Assembly: GCF_004210375.1 (NCBI RefSeq)
Contig: NC_134833.1
Span: 23,502,063-23,566,062, forward strand
Direction: 5' to 3'
DNA: 64,000 nucleotides
From: Tachypleus tridentatus
Lineage: Eukaryota > Arthropoda > Merostomata > Xiphosura > Limulidae
Made by a program: the position numbers and the translations under genes. The notes under the pieces are model-generated. The model did not search any database, had not been told where the DNA came from, and saw only the letters and a program-made list of their open reading frames with translations. Positions 46,633 to 60,200 of this stretch are shown piece after piece. The number at the start of each line of letters is the position of its first letter. Position 1 is the stretch's first letter.

Positions 46633-47538
46633 AAAATATCACAGCTGAATAAAAAAGCTATTTATAGACGGCTACTGAACATTAAAATGGAATCGAATGA
46701 TGATTAATTTTATATTATTTCTAGAACTTGGCAGGTGCTGGGCGTATTGAAGAAAGATTATGATAAATGAAGAGAAGAAATTTCTGTTTTTAGCTATTCG
46801 TCGTTTTTCGACTTTGGGACGCTCTGGATAGCTGAAAAGTAGGTTATATACTGGAAATAAAACGACTATTTCAGGCAGTTTTTCATAATGACTTATAAAG
46901 AAGAAACGCCAAAGGCCTTTTGTATTCCTTTAATACATACAGAGCACTAGCATCGTCTACGATACATTTCACTTGAAATAAAATGAAAACTGTTTGCACT
47001 CAATAACTGAAGGAAAGATTAATGCTATAGACAGCTTAAATGTTGTAGCACTTTAAAAAATTGGGAATACTTCACGAGAGAGTTGTAGCTATTTGAAACA
47101 AAAATAAATCTGCTGAGAACGAAAAAACTTTCTTACGTTTCGCATTTTTTATTATATTGAATAAACAGAAAACTAAAACGCTAGTAATTGGAAATATCTC
47201 AGCTCTGTGCAGTTATTCATATACAAAGTAATATAGGAGGGAAAAACATGAAGCTTCTATCGCTAAATTCTACTACAAGAAGTAAGACTTAAAATTAAAG
47301 CAACGTACAACTTCCATTGAATTTAGCACATTTAGGACTCTGAAATTATGAGAAAGTAAGATACATGCTAATTGTATATTACATCATATTTATTATAAAA
47401 CAATATTGCAGTTATATGTCCACGAGTATTCTTCTCAGATAGTCTAGATTCTTGCATTTTAAGCATCAAGCTGTAAAAGTAAACACATACAGAACACTAA
47501 GATTTTAAAATATATATATATTACATTTAAGTCTTCTG
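46633..47538. other. Intergenic, nothing recognised
   Basis: AT-rich; (TA)n near 47511-47520. No gene or repeat seen. Confidence 0.6.
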
Positions 47539-49600
47539 CTAAAAGGTACAATGTATAAAAGTGAAGAAAGCCTGAAGAGAAGTAGGATTTGTACGCCGAC
47601 AAGAATACACCCTCTTTAACCTATTGCAATAATCCCAGGGATTGCAGCAACCTCTTATGTGAAGGTAAGCTGTTCCATAATAAATAGAAGAGAATTCACT
47701 TCTTAATGTAACTACTTGCCTTTTATTTGTATACAGTCCTCTTTGATCTGATATATTTTGCTTTTCCAACAGTCTTGCACCATCTGAATCTCGATGAAGA
47801 CCTTTTATGATTGTGATCCTAATATTATTAGTCAATAGTTATACTGGAATTGATATAGGAGCTTCTTTTGCAAGTTTGTTAACTTTAATTTAACCCCTGC
47901 ATGACCTGGTACGTTTATCCAGACATTAGTCTCACCATGCATTTGTTTTGTTTTCTGTCATCCATCTGAGAACAGACAGTAAATTTTATGCAGTACAGCT
48001 TTTGAGTCAATTACAAATATAATGTCGTTGGTACTATCTGTTTACAGTTCATTACTGTCAGAAGTTCAAGGAAGAACTTGAGTTATGGCTTCCAACTCCA
48101 CCCTTATTGTAAATATAAGTGATCAACCAGCTTTATGATCAATTTAATTATTAAACGAGATGGCGAGTGTCTCAACCTGCTTTCTGGAACCTGTGGTGTG
48201 GAAACCTTATGTGGAACTGTGGTGATAGGTGAATGCCTGCCATGATTTTCAAATAGAAGTTGTAAGGCTTTTTCTGCTTCACTTTACTATTTTTCACATT
48301 TTGTGTTTAGGACGATTTTTGCAAATTCCAATGATTCCGATTTTTTATATTATGCTGGGGTGCCCAAGTTCTGACGGTGACCAATTGTCTCAATGGTGGC
48401 TGTAAAGCACTAGTACAACCATGACTGTCTTATAGGACACCTTTTAGGCAATACACTGCTTGGTGTGGGAGCATGGTAGAGCAGAATGTTTAAACTAAAA
48501 CAATGCTGGTAATGACTTTGAGGCATAATAGTCTTGATTGGGGAAGTTGGATATATCTTGTGGCCGGTCTTAAATAGATATTTCGTATATTTTCAGTCTT
48601 ATCAATTAGCATAGTGCTCTTACTAATCATCAATAATTCATAATTCAGAATCGATTGGAGCACTAATATTTTGCAAAAGCATAAACAAGTCACATTCTTC
48701 AGCTTTATTACTGGTGCTTTTATTAACTCTGGCTATCGTAGATGTGACCAGTAAAGTAGAGTTGATTCTCCAAAGTTACCTACAAGTATTTCCTTGATTC
48801 TTCTAGATGGTGTGGTTTGTTTTGAATTTCGTGCAAAACTCCTCGAGGACTATCTGCGATAGCCCTGCTTAGTTTAGCGGTACTCAAAACCTCCCACCCC
48901 TAATTCTTGGGATAATCTTTTATCAATGAAAAGTGAGATTGACCATTCCAATGTAATGCTCCCACGACTGAGAGGGGGATCATATTAAGTAATGGAACTC
49001 GAATTCGTTAAGTACCTTGACCACTAGGCCATTCTTTCAGAGGGATGGCAGAACCTGTAAAAGATAATAGTTTATACTAATTAGAATTTCTGTTGCTGAT
49101 CATGCACGGTAGTAGCTACATCAGGATTGGTTTCATTTTTTATTTCCTCCTAGTAGTCAGTTAAGTGCAAGAGTTCTGAAAGAACTTGTCTGGGGAGTTT
49201 TTAATCTATTAGTGTTTACAAGCAATGCATTAAGCAATTTCTGTCCAAATATTTAATTTCGAGCTCTATTAGAATGGGACGATTTGAACACACACTTTCC
49301 AGTTTGGTATAAGTACTTTCCCATTGTTGAGAAGCCTCTTTGATACAGAACCTTACATCAGTTATATTTGCTTATAGCTGATAACTATAGGCATCTCTGT
49401 ATTGTGCTCGCCTCTAGTAACAGAATTTCATTGAATGTCCTCTCCACTTAACGATCGTCAACATGTCCAGTATGTGTAAAACTATTTGTACATTTGGCAG
49501 ACGTAAGTCGTGTTGGCCATTTATTCCAAATATACTCTAGGTGATTTAACACTGGCTTTTCCAATTTATTAGCTCCTGACCCAAACTTGACAAAACTCTA
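47539..49600 (-). mobile_element. Jockey-like non-LTR retrotransposon remnant, split by a SINE
   Basis: Minus-strand pieces follow polyprotein order. Near 48.6-48.4 kb, SRLLCLKVITSIV and GCTSALQPPLRQLVTV recall the thumb (LKALNIL..., YGSA...LR.LD). Near 48.02 kb, NDIIFVIDSKAVLHKI is an RNase H core with its Asp. Near 47.93 kb is VWINVPGHAGVK, like W.PGH.G. At 47835-47539 the C-terminal part has YLHIRGCCNPWDYC, as in the terminal Cys motif region. Stops and frameshifts show it is dead. The left end is near 47539; the right end is only approximate. Confidence 0.65.
48815..49032 (-). mobile_element. tRNA-derived SINE, diverged, nested in the non-LTR remnant
   Basis: Same family as 46346-46621. 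The tail gtttgttttgaatttcgtgc is at the left, the body has taattcttgggataatcttt, and the head at the right is eroded (ggaactcgaattcg). No clear target duplication. Confidence 0.85.
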
Positions 49601-51965
49601 ACATTAGAACTACAATTAATTAGTTATTAATGCTGCTCGAATCTTTCTATGGTGAATGTCTTATATATCTTAATTTTATATAATTACACTGTGCCTAAAA
49701 GATAGTTGTGGTGGATTTACATGCCAAACAACAGTAGGAACTAAAAGAATGTTCCATTACTACAACGCGTACGTGAAATTCTTGTCAAAGAAATAATGAA
49801 ATATATAATTTTGAGTATATATATATATACACACACACACAATTTATTAGTCCGTGCATACATCGTATATTGCGTAATATTACAACTCGATAAAATTTCT
49901 ATAAACTTTGTAAAGTGCTTTATTTCTTTTGTGTTCTCGTGCAATTTTTATACACAAGATTGTCTTATTTTTACCTTACTGAATATCATTTCATTCCCTT
50001 TTGAAATTAACTCAGATGTCTTTTATCCTAATCTATAACTTCCAATGTTACGTTTAATAATCATGAGACGATTCCAATAATGGTTTAATTTTCACATTAC
50101 ATTTGGTAGGGCAACTATTAATTTTATTTTTGTCTTTAAAGAAACTGTTACATTAATTTCATAGTTTGCTAACTACTTTAGTAACCTAATAGGCTTAGAG
50201 AAGCTTGATCTGGGTGAAGTGTAAAGGCGTTAAGACTTAATAAAGACTTACTTCTTAAAATTACGAAGTGAAAAACAAAGGTTTATATATCTCACATATT
50301 CTTGATTTTGTTACATATTTTACACATATGCGTAATAATTAATTGTAGTATTCTTCTTTTCTAATTACTTTTATGCTTTTTTTACGTTTTAAAGCTTACA
50401 TTTCAAAAGTTCCATAAACGAAAATATCACCTTTTCAAAACATGTATTTCGTAACAATAAAACGAAATATTTTTAAAATAAGTACTAGAAAGTACAGTAA
50501 GTGTAACATAACAATACAAAACGTGTTCCGTTACTGAATATAAATATCTAATAGAAACTTGTATTATAAACTACAGTAAGGGCTGGTCCTGTTTTTTTTT
50601 TATAGCAAAGCCACATCGGACTATCTGCCGAGTCCACCGAAGGAAAACGAAACTCCCGTTTTAACGTCGTAAATCCGTAGACTTACCGCTGTACTAGCGG
50701 GAGACTTCACAATGTTATAACTTGGTTTAAACATGCAAACACTTATCTTATATCTTGCTGCAGTACAAATGCACTTAAATCATTCACAATTTAGATGAAA
50801 ATTTCTACAAAAACAAAAACCAAAAGTTGACATGAAACATGTTCAGGGAGGAGACTAGTGTAGTGTAAATAATCTCACGAACACACAAGTGGCAACCTTT
50901 TTCAATTAAAAAAAAACACTTTTATTCTTAATTGAGCATTACAAGAACAAATAAAATAACAATTTAGAACAAATAATTTAAGTTTCAAAGAGTGACAAAC
51001 AATTCATATTATTTTAAATATTTTCTAATGAAATATAATACTTTATTCTCGTTTTTTATACTTCCTAAATGTACTAAAAGCTGATTTATAAACCTAATAA
51101 TTTAGTTATTTTTTGTTATTCTAACAACATCCAACTATCACAATTTTGTGAGGATTTATAAAACTATAATTCATAACGATCTGATAGAGCAAATCTTTTG
51201 TTGTGAAAATTTAATATCCCATACACATTTCTTTATTCAAAATTCTACACAAGTACAATGTGCATGCAATGTTTTTTAAACTACCAAATATTGCAAAATA
51301 TTTCTGAGTTATCTTAATTATTTAAACATAAAGAAATAACACTTCAATATCAATAAATAATTTGTCTGAAAGTAACTCAACAGAAAATGTAACAACAAAT
51401 TTTAAGGTATACTTGTTAGCATTAATACACTTTCAGTTCCAAGTTCTTTTGATATTACACACAAAGTTGTTTTCTCCATTAAATTAGAAAATAAAAGCCA
51501 CACATAGTTTGAAATATCAGTTGCACATGACTAATTATATCATCTTCAATACTGGTCAATTTTTCACTATATATACACATATGTAAATGGAATGTAAATG
51601 TTATACAAAAATGTATATCAAATTCACAGATCACAGTCACTTAATTTGATTAAAGGACTTGATGTAATTTTAGCATTACAAAAACAGTAAAAACTTTACT
51701 GAATATGTGTGTTTGAAATGTGAATCTACCTATGTGTACACTTACCACAGAGCACAGAAATTTAAACTTTTCAACAGTGTGTAAGGCATAGCATCCTAGA
51801 CGACTTGTTACCTTGGAAGACAGATTTTATAGATATAGTCTTTTAAATATTAAACAGAAAAATATTTATGGAGGAAACAGATTCTTTCACTGCTGAATAA
51901 AACTAGAGAAGGAATATTGGCCACAATCCCAACATTACCATCTGTGAATCTAAACAAATGTGACA
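49601..51965. other. Intergenic, with microsatellite and SINE-2 fragment
   Basis: A (TA)n(CA)n tract lies at about 49815-49840. The family-2 SINE fragment at 50592-50704 is listed separately. The right part may be 3' UTR of the unassigned exon at 51966-52142. Confidence 0.55.
50592..50704 (-). mobile_element. SINE family 2 fragment with tRNA-like head
   Basis: Read on the minus strand it opens ccgctagtacagcggtaagt (A-box-like) and carries a decayed B box (gggagtttcgttttcc). It ends tctgagcaaagc-like in complement of agcaaagccacatcggacta. Related to 45838-45945. Confidence 0.6.
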
Positions 51966-52142
51966 GGATTTATCATACTGTATTTTGATTTTTACTATCT
52001 TCTACTGTGGTGTCGCTAAGTTGCCAAGGTATTGTAAAATAAATAGTTGCTAACTCTGATGTTAAATATGTAGTACCATGTTGAATGACACTCGCTCTAT
52101 AAAAAGTTGATGGATTGTCTCCTTTGATTTCTCCACCTGTGC
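51966..52142 (-). CDS. Unassigned candidate terminal exon
   Basis: After an acceptor-like gtttgcacag (minus strand, ending near 52143), a frame stays open for about 54 codons to TGA then TAA. It encodes GGEIKGDNPSTFYRASVIQH, GTTYLTSELATIYFTIPWQL and SDTTVEDSKNQNTV. The composition looks protein-like. The incoming phase (1) is the same as that leaving the zinc-transporter exon at 55538, so it could be an alternative 3' exon of that gene, but it does not resemble the family's C-terminus. It may belong to another gene. I do not recognise it. Confidence 0.35.
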
Positions 52143-54069
52143 AAACAGGGTTAATTTAAGAGAAAACAAAAAGCACAGACAAGTTTCTCCACAAGTTACA
52201 ATGAAAGCCAAACACACTAGTAAGTTTATGCATTTAAGGTATCATGTTACTACACTTGAAAGTTCCCAAGAAGCTGAACATGATTTCATAGTGGTCATAA
52301 TACCTTTCTATTTTTTTCTTCAACTGAACCTTCACAAAAAAACTAAAAACACCCAATATTCTAATGCCTACATAAAAGAGCTGGTTAAATGTGAAAAACT
52401 ATTTAACAATTTATACTATGCATAAATATTAGGTGTATTAATTTAAAGTAATTCTTTTATCCATGGTAAATAAAAAGAGAATATGTTGTTTGCTAATTAT
52501 ATTTTATGTAATTAAAAAAAAAACAACTCTAACTACTACTAATATACACAGAACAGTACCAACCGTGTTAGTTCACTTCTTATTTAAAATTATAAATATT
52601 TATAACATGTTCTGAGAACCTTAAGAAGATCTGGTCTCTATCTTTTCTTTCACAACAGCAACCACTAATAACTTACTTCATACATTTTAGGCCCAAAATA
52701 ATTGTTTTTTACTTGGTTTCTCACTCATTATGTTTAATAATGACAATTCAATTGTATTTTACACATATCGTTTTGTTTGACAAACAAATAAGTGTCATAC
52801 AAATTAAGGGTTGGAAAATTATTGGTATGTGATTAGCTGATAGCCCCACATATTCAATAACTCAATTAGCAGTGTCCTTATTACATAGTAAACAATAACA
52901 TTGGTTAATCGTCCAACTGTAATTACTAATACCTCAGTTCCAACAAGTTGATATGTTTTGAACTTAAACCATTACTACAATTTTAAGTTACATAAAAATA
53001 AACAACAGTTCTGCACATAGTTGTGCTAGATTGGCTTGTTTTCTCACGTGTTAATGGTTGGATTGTTGTAAAAATGAATAATAATCAAAGCATTTTGGAA
53101 GAGACATTACAATGAAATTAAGTTTTCTGTATCATTAAGTTTCTTAGGTATGAATAATAACAAATTAACTGAATCTACAGTTGCACCACTTCTTGTTGTA
53201 AAGTTAAACACGTAATAGTAGGATACAGCTTTTGTTTGTTTGGTGTTAAACACAGAGCTACACAATGAGCTATATGAACTGTGTCCACCATGTGTATTAA
53301 GTTTTTAATGTTATAAGCCTTCACAGACTTACAACTAAGCCACTGCTGGAGAAAAAAATGTAATACAAAATTAAATGAAAGTTATGCACCTTAAATTTGG
53401 CTGCTCAACTATCTACAGTACTGATGTGTATCAAAGATAATGAAAACATTATGTAGAAATTAACAACTTCTAACTGGAGAGGTTTCATAATTACGGCTAA
53501 GAACCTTAGCTTGTTTGTTTAAAAAAAATTGTGTGTGTGTAATTTACATACATACAGCATAAAACCAAATTTCACCAATAATATAATCAATTGTTGTTTT
53601 TTTACACATTTGTAATCTATGTAGAAATCATACTTGAAGTTCTATACTCTTTGACTTTACTCTAAACAGGAATTATGTATTTATGTATGTAAGTATTACA
53701 CTTGACAAAACTATCTAGTCAGGAGTATTATCTGCCATATTATAAATTACTGCATGTGCGTGTTGTGGAACTAAAGTCATTATCGTAGTTTAATACCCTG
53801 GAACAGTTATACTTATTTAGATAGTGGTTATAATCACATAAATAACCTACTACAAATATCAATTGTAAATAAAATATGAAAACGCGCATTTCTGATTAGG
53901 AACAATCTTTAAAAAAATTAAAAATTTTAACATGTAAGGTTTGACTGAAGAACATGTTAAAGGGTGAAGAAAATTCGTTTCTAAACAGACTACTCTTTCT
54001 CTAAATATACTGGTACAATATTTGTAATATTTCAATGCCCATCACTTACAATACAGTGTTTAATTGAAT
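52143..54069. other. Non-coding between candidate exon and zinc transporter stop
   Basis: Expected to include the zinc-transporter 3' UTR at its right end. Holds the SINE-2 fragment at 53232-53345. The plus-strand open stretch at 52201-52425 has no recognised family. Confidence 0.55.
53232..53345 (-). mobile_element. SINE family 2 fragment
   Basis: Carries gtttgtttggtgttaaacac, agagctacacaatgagctat, tgtccaccatgtg and cttcacagacttacaactaa. Order is the same as in 45838-45945; diverged. Confidence 0.6.
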
Positions 54070-54218
54070 TTAGTGCTTGGGTCCTTGGCATGTGTAACAA
54101 GACAACATGGTTGAAGCATCGTACTTCTCCACCTGGATTGTAGTGTGATAAATACCATATTTTCTTCGCATCAAAGATTCTGCAGTTTTTAGAACCACAT
54201 GTGGATCAAATTCTGGAT
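54070..54218 (-). CDS. SLC30A2-like: Zinc transporter terminal exon
   Basis: Encodes [40 protein letters not shown] and CYTCQGPKH, then TAA at 54072-54070. H-T-T-I-Q-V-E and the CxxC end are family features. Confidence 0.94.
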
Positions 54219-57200
54219 CTATATACAAAAACATACATACAAGTTGTTAAATCACTTTTTCACTTTAGTTAAATCGTAAAAGATCTGTCTGAAAATTTAA
54301 CACACGAGGGTGAAAGTTATCCATCTGTAGGTAGAAATCCATCAAAATGGCTTTTGCTAGACTTGGTTACAAAGTAAAATTTAAATTATTAAACAGATAT
54401 TTTGTGTTTTATTGCTAACACTACTGTAATAGTTATTTGTTTAAACTTCCAATCATTTTCATTTGTTTAAGAGGCATAACTGGCTAATTAAATATGTATT
54501 GCAACTAAGATGTTTTTTAAAAAATTAATACTTAAACGTTCGGTAAACTTAACTAGAATTGTGTAATTATCAGGTTGGTTCTTCTGGTAACATGACAAGC
54601 TGTAACGATAAACGTAACTAGAACTGTGTAATTATCAGGTTGGTTCTTCTGGTAACATGACAAGCTGTAACGATAAATGTAACTAGAACTGTGTAATTAT
54701 CAGGTTGGTTCTTCTGGTAATATGACAAGCTGTAACGATAAACGTAACTAGAACTGTGTAATTATCAGGTTGGTTCTTCTGGTAATATGACAAGCTGTAA
54801 CGATAAACGTAACTAGAACTGTGTAATTATCAGGTTGGTTTTTCTGGTAACATGACAAGCTGTAACGATAAACTTAACTAGAATTGTGTAATTATCAGGT
54901 TGGTTCTTCTGGTAACATGACAAGCTGTAACGATAAACGTAACTAGAACTGTGTAATTATCAGGTTGGTTCTTCTGGTAACATGACAAGCTGTAACGATA
55001 AATGTAACTAGAACTGTGTAATTATCAGGTTGGTTCTTCTGGTAATATGACAAGCTGTAATGATAAACGTAACTAGAACTGTGTAATTATCAGGTTGGTT
55101 CTTCTGGTAATATGACAAGCTGTAACGATAAACGTAACTAGAACTGTGTAATTATCAGGTTGGTTTTTCTGGTAACATGACAAGCTGTAAAAAAATTCTG
55201 AATTTCTTTTCTCTGTGAAGTGACATGTACAGTTGTCCAAAATGGCTCAGAATGAATCCAAGAGCATGCACAATCTCAGAGTTTTTAAGGGTCACATATC
55301 AGTTGAATAAAATAAGACATTACTATATTTTAATGAATGTAAGTGGAACTTTTGTTTTTACAGGATAATGCTTGGAAATGTAATATTAATAAAACTTGAA
55401 ATTAAAGTTAATATTTTAATAATTAAAAATTATTAGATATTAAATGTTTTTGAGAAAAATAACTGACATTTTGATAAGAAATCCAAAAACCTTCTTGTCT
55501 TTCTTCTATGGTGACAAAAGGCCATAACAATACAAACCTATAGCTAAGTGTACAGCTAAGGCATTTTTATCAACTGTCAAAGACCATATATGGAGACTAT
55601 GGGCTGTTTCTACTCCTTCAATACTTTGTAGGTTTGATTTAATCACTGCATAATTCATGTCTCGTGGGAAACCTGGAATGATGAGAAAAATAAATTATTT
55701 ATATGTTTGCATTTTGGTTCCATAAATACTATACTATGGTAAAATGAAACATTAAACAGTTACGTGGCTTACAAAGCCTCTGTCTGAAGTGTATAGATAT
55801 CAAAAAACTTTGACAGGTCACATATTAGCTGTTTCGTATCATTCACAATCATCAATTCAAAATACATTCTGCTGTGCTTACTTTTATAATAATTTTAAGC
55901 TTATATCCAATAATAATCCTATTACATACAATTTTAAAATTAAACATACATTTATATTATTAGATGTATTAAATGAAGGAATGAACAAGTTATTTACACT
56001 TTGGTCTACAGAAGTCTTTAAAGATGAATATCTAATAGAAGAAAAGTAAAATACTGAATTATTTTCTAGTACTTATGTCAGGGTTCAACTGCCTAACAGT
56101 GAAGTTTAAGAGATAGTTTTCAAAAATTCTAGTTTTCCAGAATTATGTGAAACTTAACCAGTGCTATCAGTTATAAATAAAATAATGAAAAAGTATATAT
56201 TTACAGAAGAATATAAACCAATTATATCTTACAAAACCTTTACATTCAAAAACAGATTATACCATAGAATAGTGTAATTGTAACTGGATGAAATGAGAAA
56301 ATATCTGCAGGCATGCGACTGCTTTTCAGCATGCCTACACCTGCAGTGTTGCTAAGACACTGAATAACAGTTGTCTCCACTTTCAACAGAATGAGCTCTT
56401 TAAGCCTATTGAATACAGGCAGATCTTGTCTTTTTCATTTAACCATCAGTTGTTGGCTGGCCTTGTTCAACCATAAACTGAACACACAGTTTCTGAAAAA
56501 CCTTGTCTGCAGACAACTGCACCCTCAAATGCACTTGTTTGCTTTTCATTCATCTTAAGAAACAATAAAGGAAAACACCCAAAGTTTAGGGTCATCTACG
56601 ATTCAACCACAACAACACGTTATTGTAACATCAAGTCAACAATAGCAGACTGCCCAATAAACTGTATGGTGACAAACCAGTATAGCAAATACACTGATAA
56701 TATCAGCTTGTGTTGAATAAACAAGAGATTTAGTGGTAACAACAGACTAACTACTTATTTTAAGTTAAATACAAAAGATATTGGTTTCTCAAAGATCATT
56801 CCAAAACTATGTAGATTCTCAGTTGAGATTCTGTGGCACAGAAGCTTAAATAAAACAAGTGCAAAGTTCTTCAATTGATAAATCATTTGATTCTGAGCTC
56901 CACACTCAAACACAAAGTTACTTACTTGAATATCTGGTTACAGTAACTTTTTCCTCTGAAAATGCATTGATGCAAAAATCGAAGTTTAAATTAGAGTTAA
57001 TATTATTCTTTAATACATGTACTTATCACAGGAATACATGTTGCTTTCCAATAATACCCCATCACCACCAGAGGGTTGTGTTAATTTTAAAAAAAATCAA
57101 ATAATCAAAATGCAGTATGATTTAAAAAATGCAAAGTTCAGCTACTAACCTTCCATAAGCACATGAATTGCATCTCTCATAATTGTTAGGGTGGTAAAAA

Positions 57201-60200
57201 ACACCAAAACAGAGAAGATGAATGTACAAATAGGATCAGCTAGCTTATATTCAGGCTACAATAAATATGAAGAAAGAAACATTATTAGAAGCCAGCTTAA
57301 GTAACATACATACTGATTCACAGATTTGTTTTAAACTCATATGAGATGATTAAATGATATACAACAACTCTTCATTGAGAAAACAAGTCATTATCTTCAG
57401 TGAAGTTCTTAAATGTTTGAGTTATTTTACATCTGGAGTTTAAAGCACAAAAGTATGATTGAAAAATAAATCCAAAAAAATCTTTAAGAACGTCTATAAA
57501 TTTCTTTACCATTAAATGTACACAATCATTATTTGCTTCTACAATTTCTTTTAGAAAATGCTTGGAATATAAAACAAATATTTAATAGAGAACAGCTTTA
57601 TAAATTCCAGGAAATGTTAAGCCATCTTAAAATGGTTAAAAAGTTGAAAAACTACACAAACTTACTCCTTTTGCCTGTTATATACAAACCAAATACACTA
57701 AATTTAAGTACATCTTAATAAGCATGAAATTTAAACTAGTTTCATACATTTAGCATGATAACATAATTGGAAAGCCAAAATGTATCAGAAATGATTCATG
57801 GTTCATGGATTAATTAAAGTTAGGTTACCAGAATGCATCACAAACACATAATTTGATAGGTCAAAAATGTACAGTTAATATATATTTAGATTCCTCAAAT
57901 TATGTTATACGAATTAGTGTTTGGAGGAAAATTTATCGTAATAATGGTCAGGTATATGTAATCTTAGTTTTTTAATGAAAAGAAAAGGGCACCTTAAAGT
58001 GTGGGTTCCAATATGAAACTCTTATTATATAAAACTGTTTCTGTGTATACATAAAATACTGCTCTTTTAAAAGGAATTAAAGCAACTTTTTATTTGCTAT
58101 GATATTATTTTCTCAGTAAGTCATTTTCATTCAGTCTGCTACCTGCATGTAGATAACAAATAACCTGGTTTAAACTTAAGAATAAACTCATTCATTTATT
58201 ATAAGATTAAATACAAAATAATAAATGTACACTTCAGACAAATTTGTTTCAGATATTTTCATAAACCTACACATGAACTATTTGTGCCAACAATATAAAC
58301 TGACAGGCTAGAAATAAAACAGCTAGTCGACAGCTTAAACTGCAATTGGTTTTTGGTACACTCACTGAATAATTGAACTTGTCCATCACTCTTAAAATAG
58401 ACTCATGGTTCCAAACTGAGATAGCAAGTTTACAAAAATTGGAAACTGACCATTAACCTCTGAATTTCCAGTTTGATCATACTAAACCTGCAAGACCAGA
58501 TTGACCCATAATTTTAAATAACTGCGTGACTCTTTTATTGTGTCTATTATCATGTTTTGAATCTAACAATGGATTATTTTCTGGCATGCTAATCATTCGG
58601 TCACACCTGACTGTTTTGCAGCTGAGAATATCAAACACTGTCAATGTGTTATAAACATAACACACATCAACAGATATCAAATAACTATTCCTTACAACCA
58701 TAAATACTAACCTTAAAATGAATAATATAGGCAGCTATAAGTACACCAGTACTTTGGACAAGATCCCCTAAAACATGAATAAATGCTGCCCTGACATTTA
58801 TGTTCTGGCTGTTGCCTGTTGAACTAGAATTTGACCCATGACTGTGGTTATGGCTTGAGGAAGAACTATGAAGCACAAGTCCCATTCTGCATAAGAGAGA
58901 ATTAAAGAACAAATTAAAAACATTCACAATTAAAAAAACATATTAATGACATTAAGACTGAAGTGCTTTGATTTTTGAAAATAAAAAAATACAGCTGTCT
59001 ACCAACAAATTAACCAAGCTAAAAACCTCACTTCATCTCTTACAAAATTTTCTTGATAAAATGTATCTTTTAAATATTCAAATAATTTTAATACATAGTT
59101 CTGAAAAATCCCTACATTATACAAAATATGAATTAACTTTGACTTTACCTTATTACTTTCCTAAAGTGGAGTTTTTGTGTTACTTTTCCCTTAACCTAAA
59201 TCTATATATATTAACTGTGAAAAACAAGTTCTTAGTTTTATTATTTCCCAAAATTATGTTTACTTATTTTCAAAAACTATTACATAATGACTCATAAATT
59301 ACATTATGAGGAGAAACACTTGAGAACTACTACATGATTAAACATGTAAATAAAATATACTTATATTTTTTAAAAGTGCTATGAACTACCTATACTATAG
59401 CATATCAATGGTTACTTATAAACCTTGCTAAACTTTAACATACATAGGGCTAGAATTAGTTCCCAAAATACTTTTATGTACACACACACATTAAGTTTTT
59501 GAGCAGCAAACTGCATACCCAATGCTACCCTTGGTGAAAACCTGACAGATCTGGTGAAAGTCTACAAGTACAAATGAACTCTCAGGCCATAACGGGTTAT
59601 CTTTCTGAAGCTTTTGTAAGGCACTTTAAATGTAGTACCTTAAAACATTTTGTAGATTAGTTTTAAGAATCCTTCCATCTTTTATTTCTTGAAAAAGTGG
59701 AAAAAAAAACAAATTTGCTGAAAGAAAGTAAAATCTTCATGAGAATTTTCAGTATCGTTAATTCTTTAAGGAAATGGACCTTTTAAATGTACATGGGGAA
59801 GTAGATAAGATGTGAGAAGATGCAGCAGTTAATTCAAGAAACTTTGGAGAAATGGCAAAGCAGCACAATTTTACAGCAGAGATGTGGTGAATATTTCTAC
59901 TGTATGAATTTGGTATATTAATGCATGATATTTAATAACAATTTTGAATTTTGCTTGTACAAAAAATCTACATTCAACATCAAGAAGAAATAAATACTTT
60001 ACTAAATATTATAATTGTGAAATACTTCTATAATTCAGACTTAAGCTCTAATTCTAACCCAAGTATAAACTGGAAGTTAAATGATACATGTTAGGAAAAA
60101 ATGGGAAACTACTACAGCAGCAGTATCTTTATTCTCTGCTTTATAACTAAGTATTCTGTTACTGTATAATTTGGTTATTACTGGAAATTAAATGAAATTC

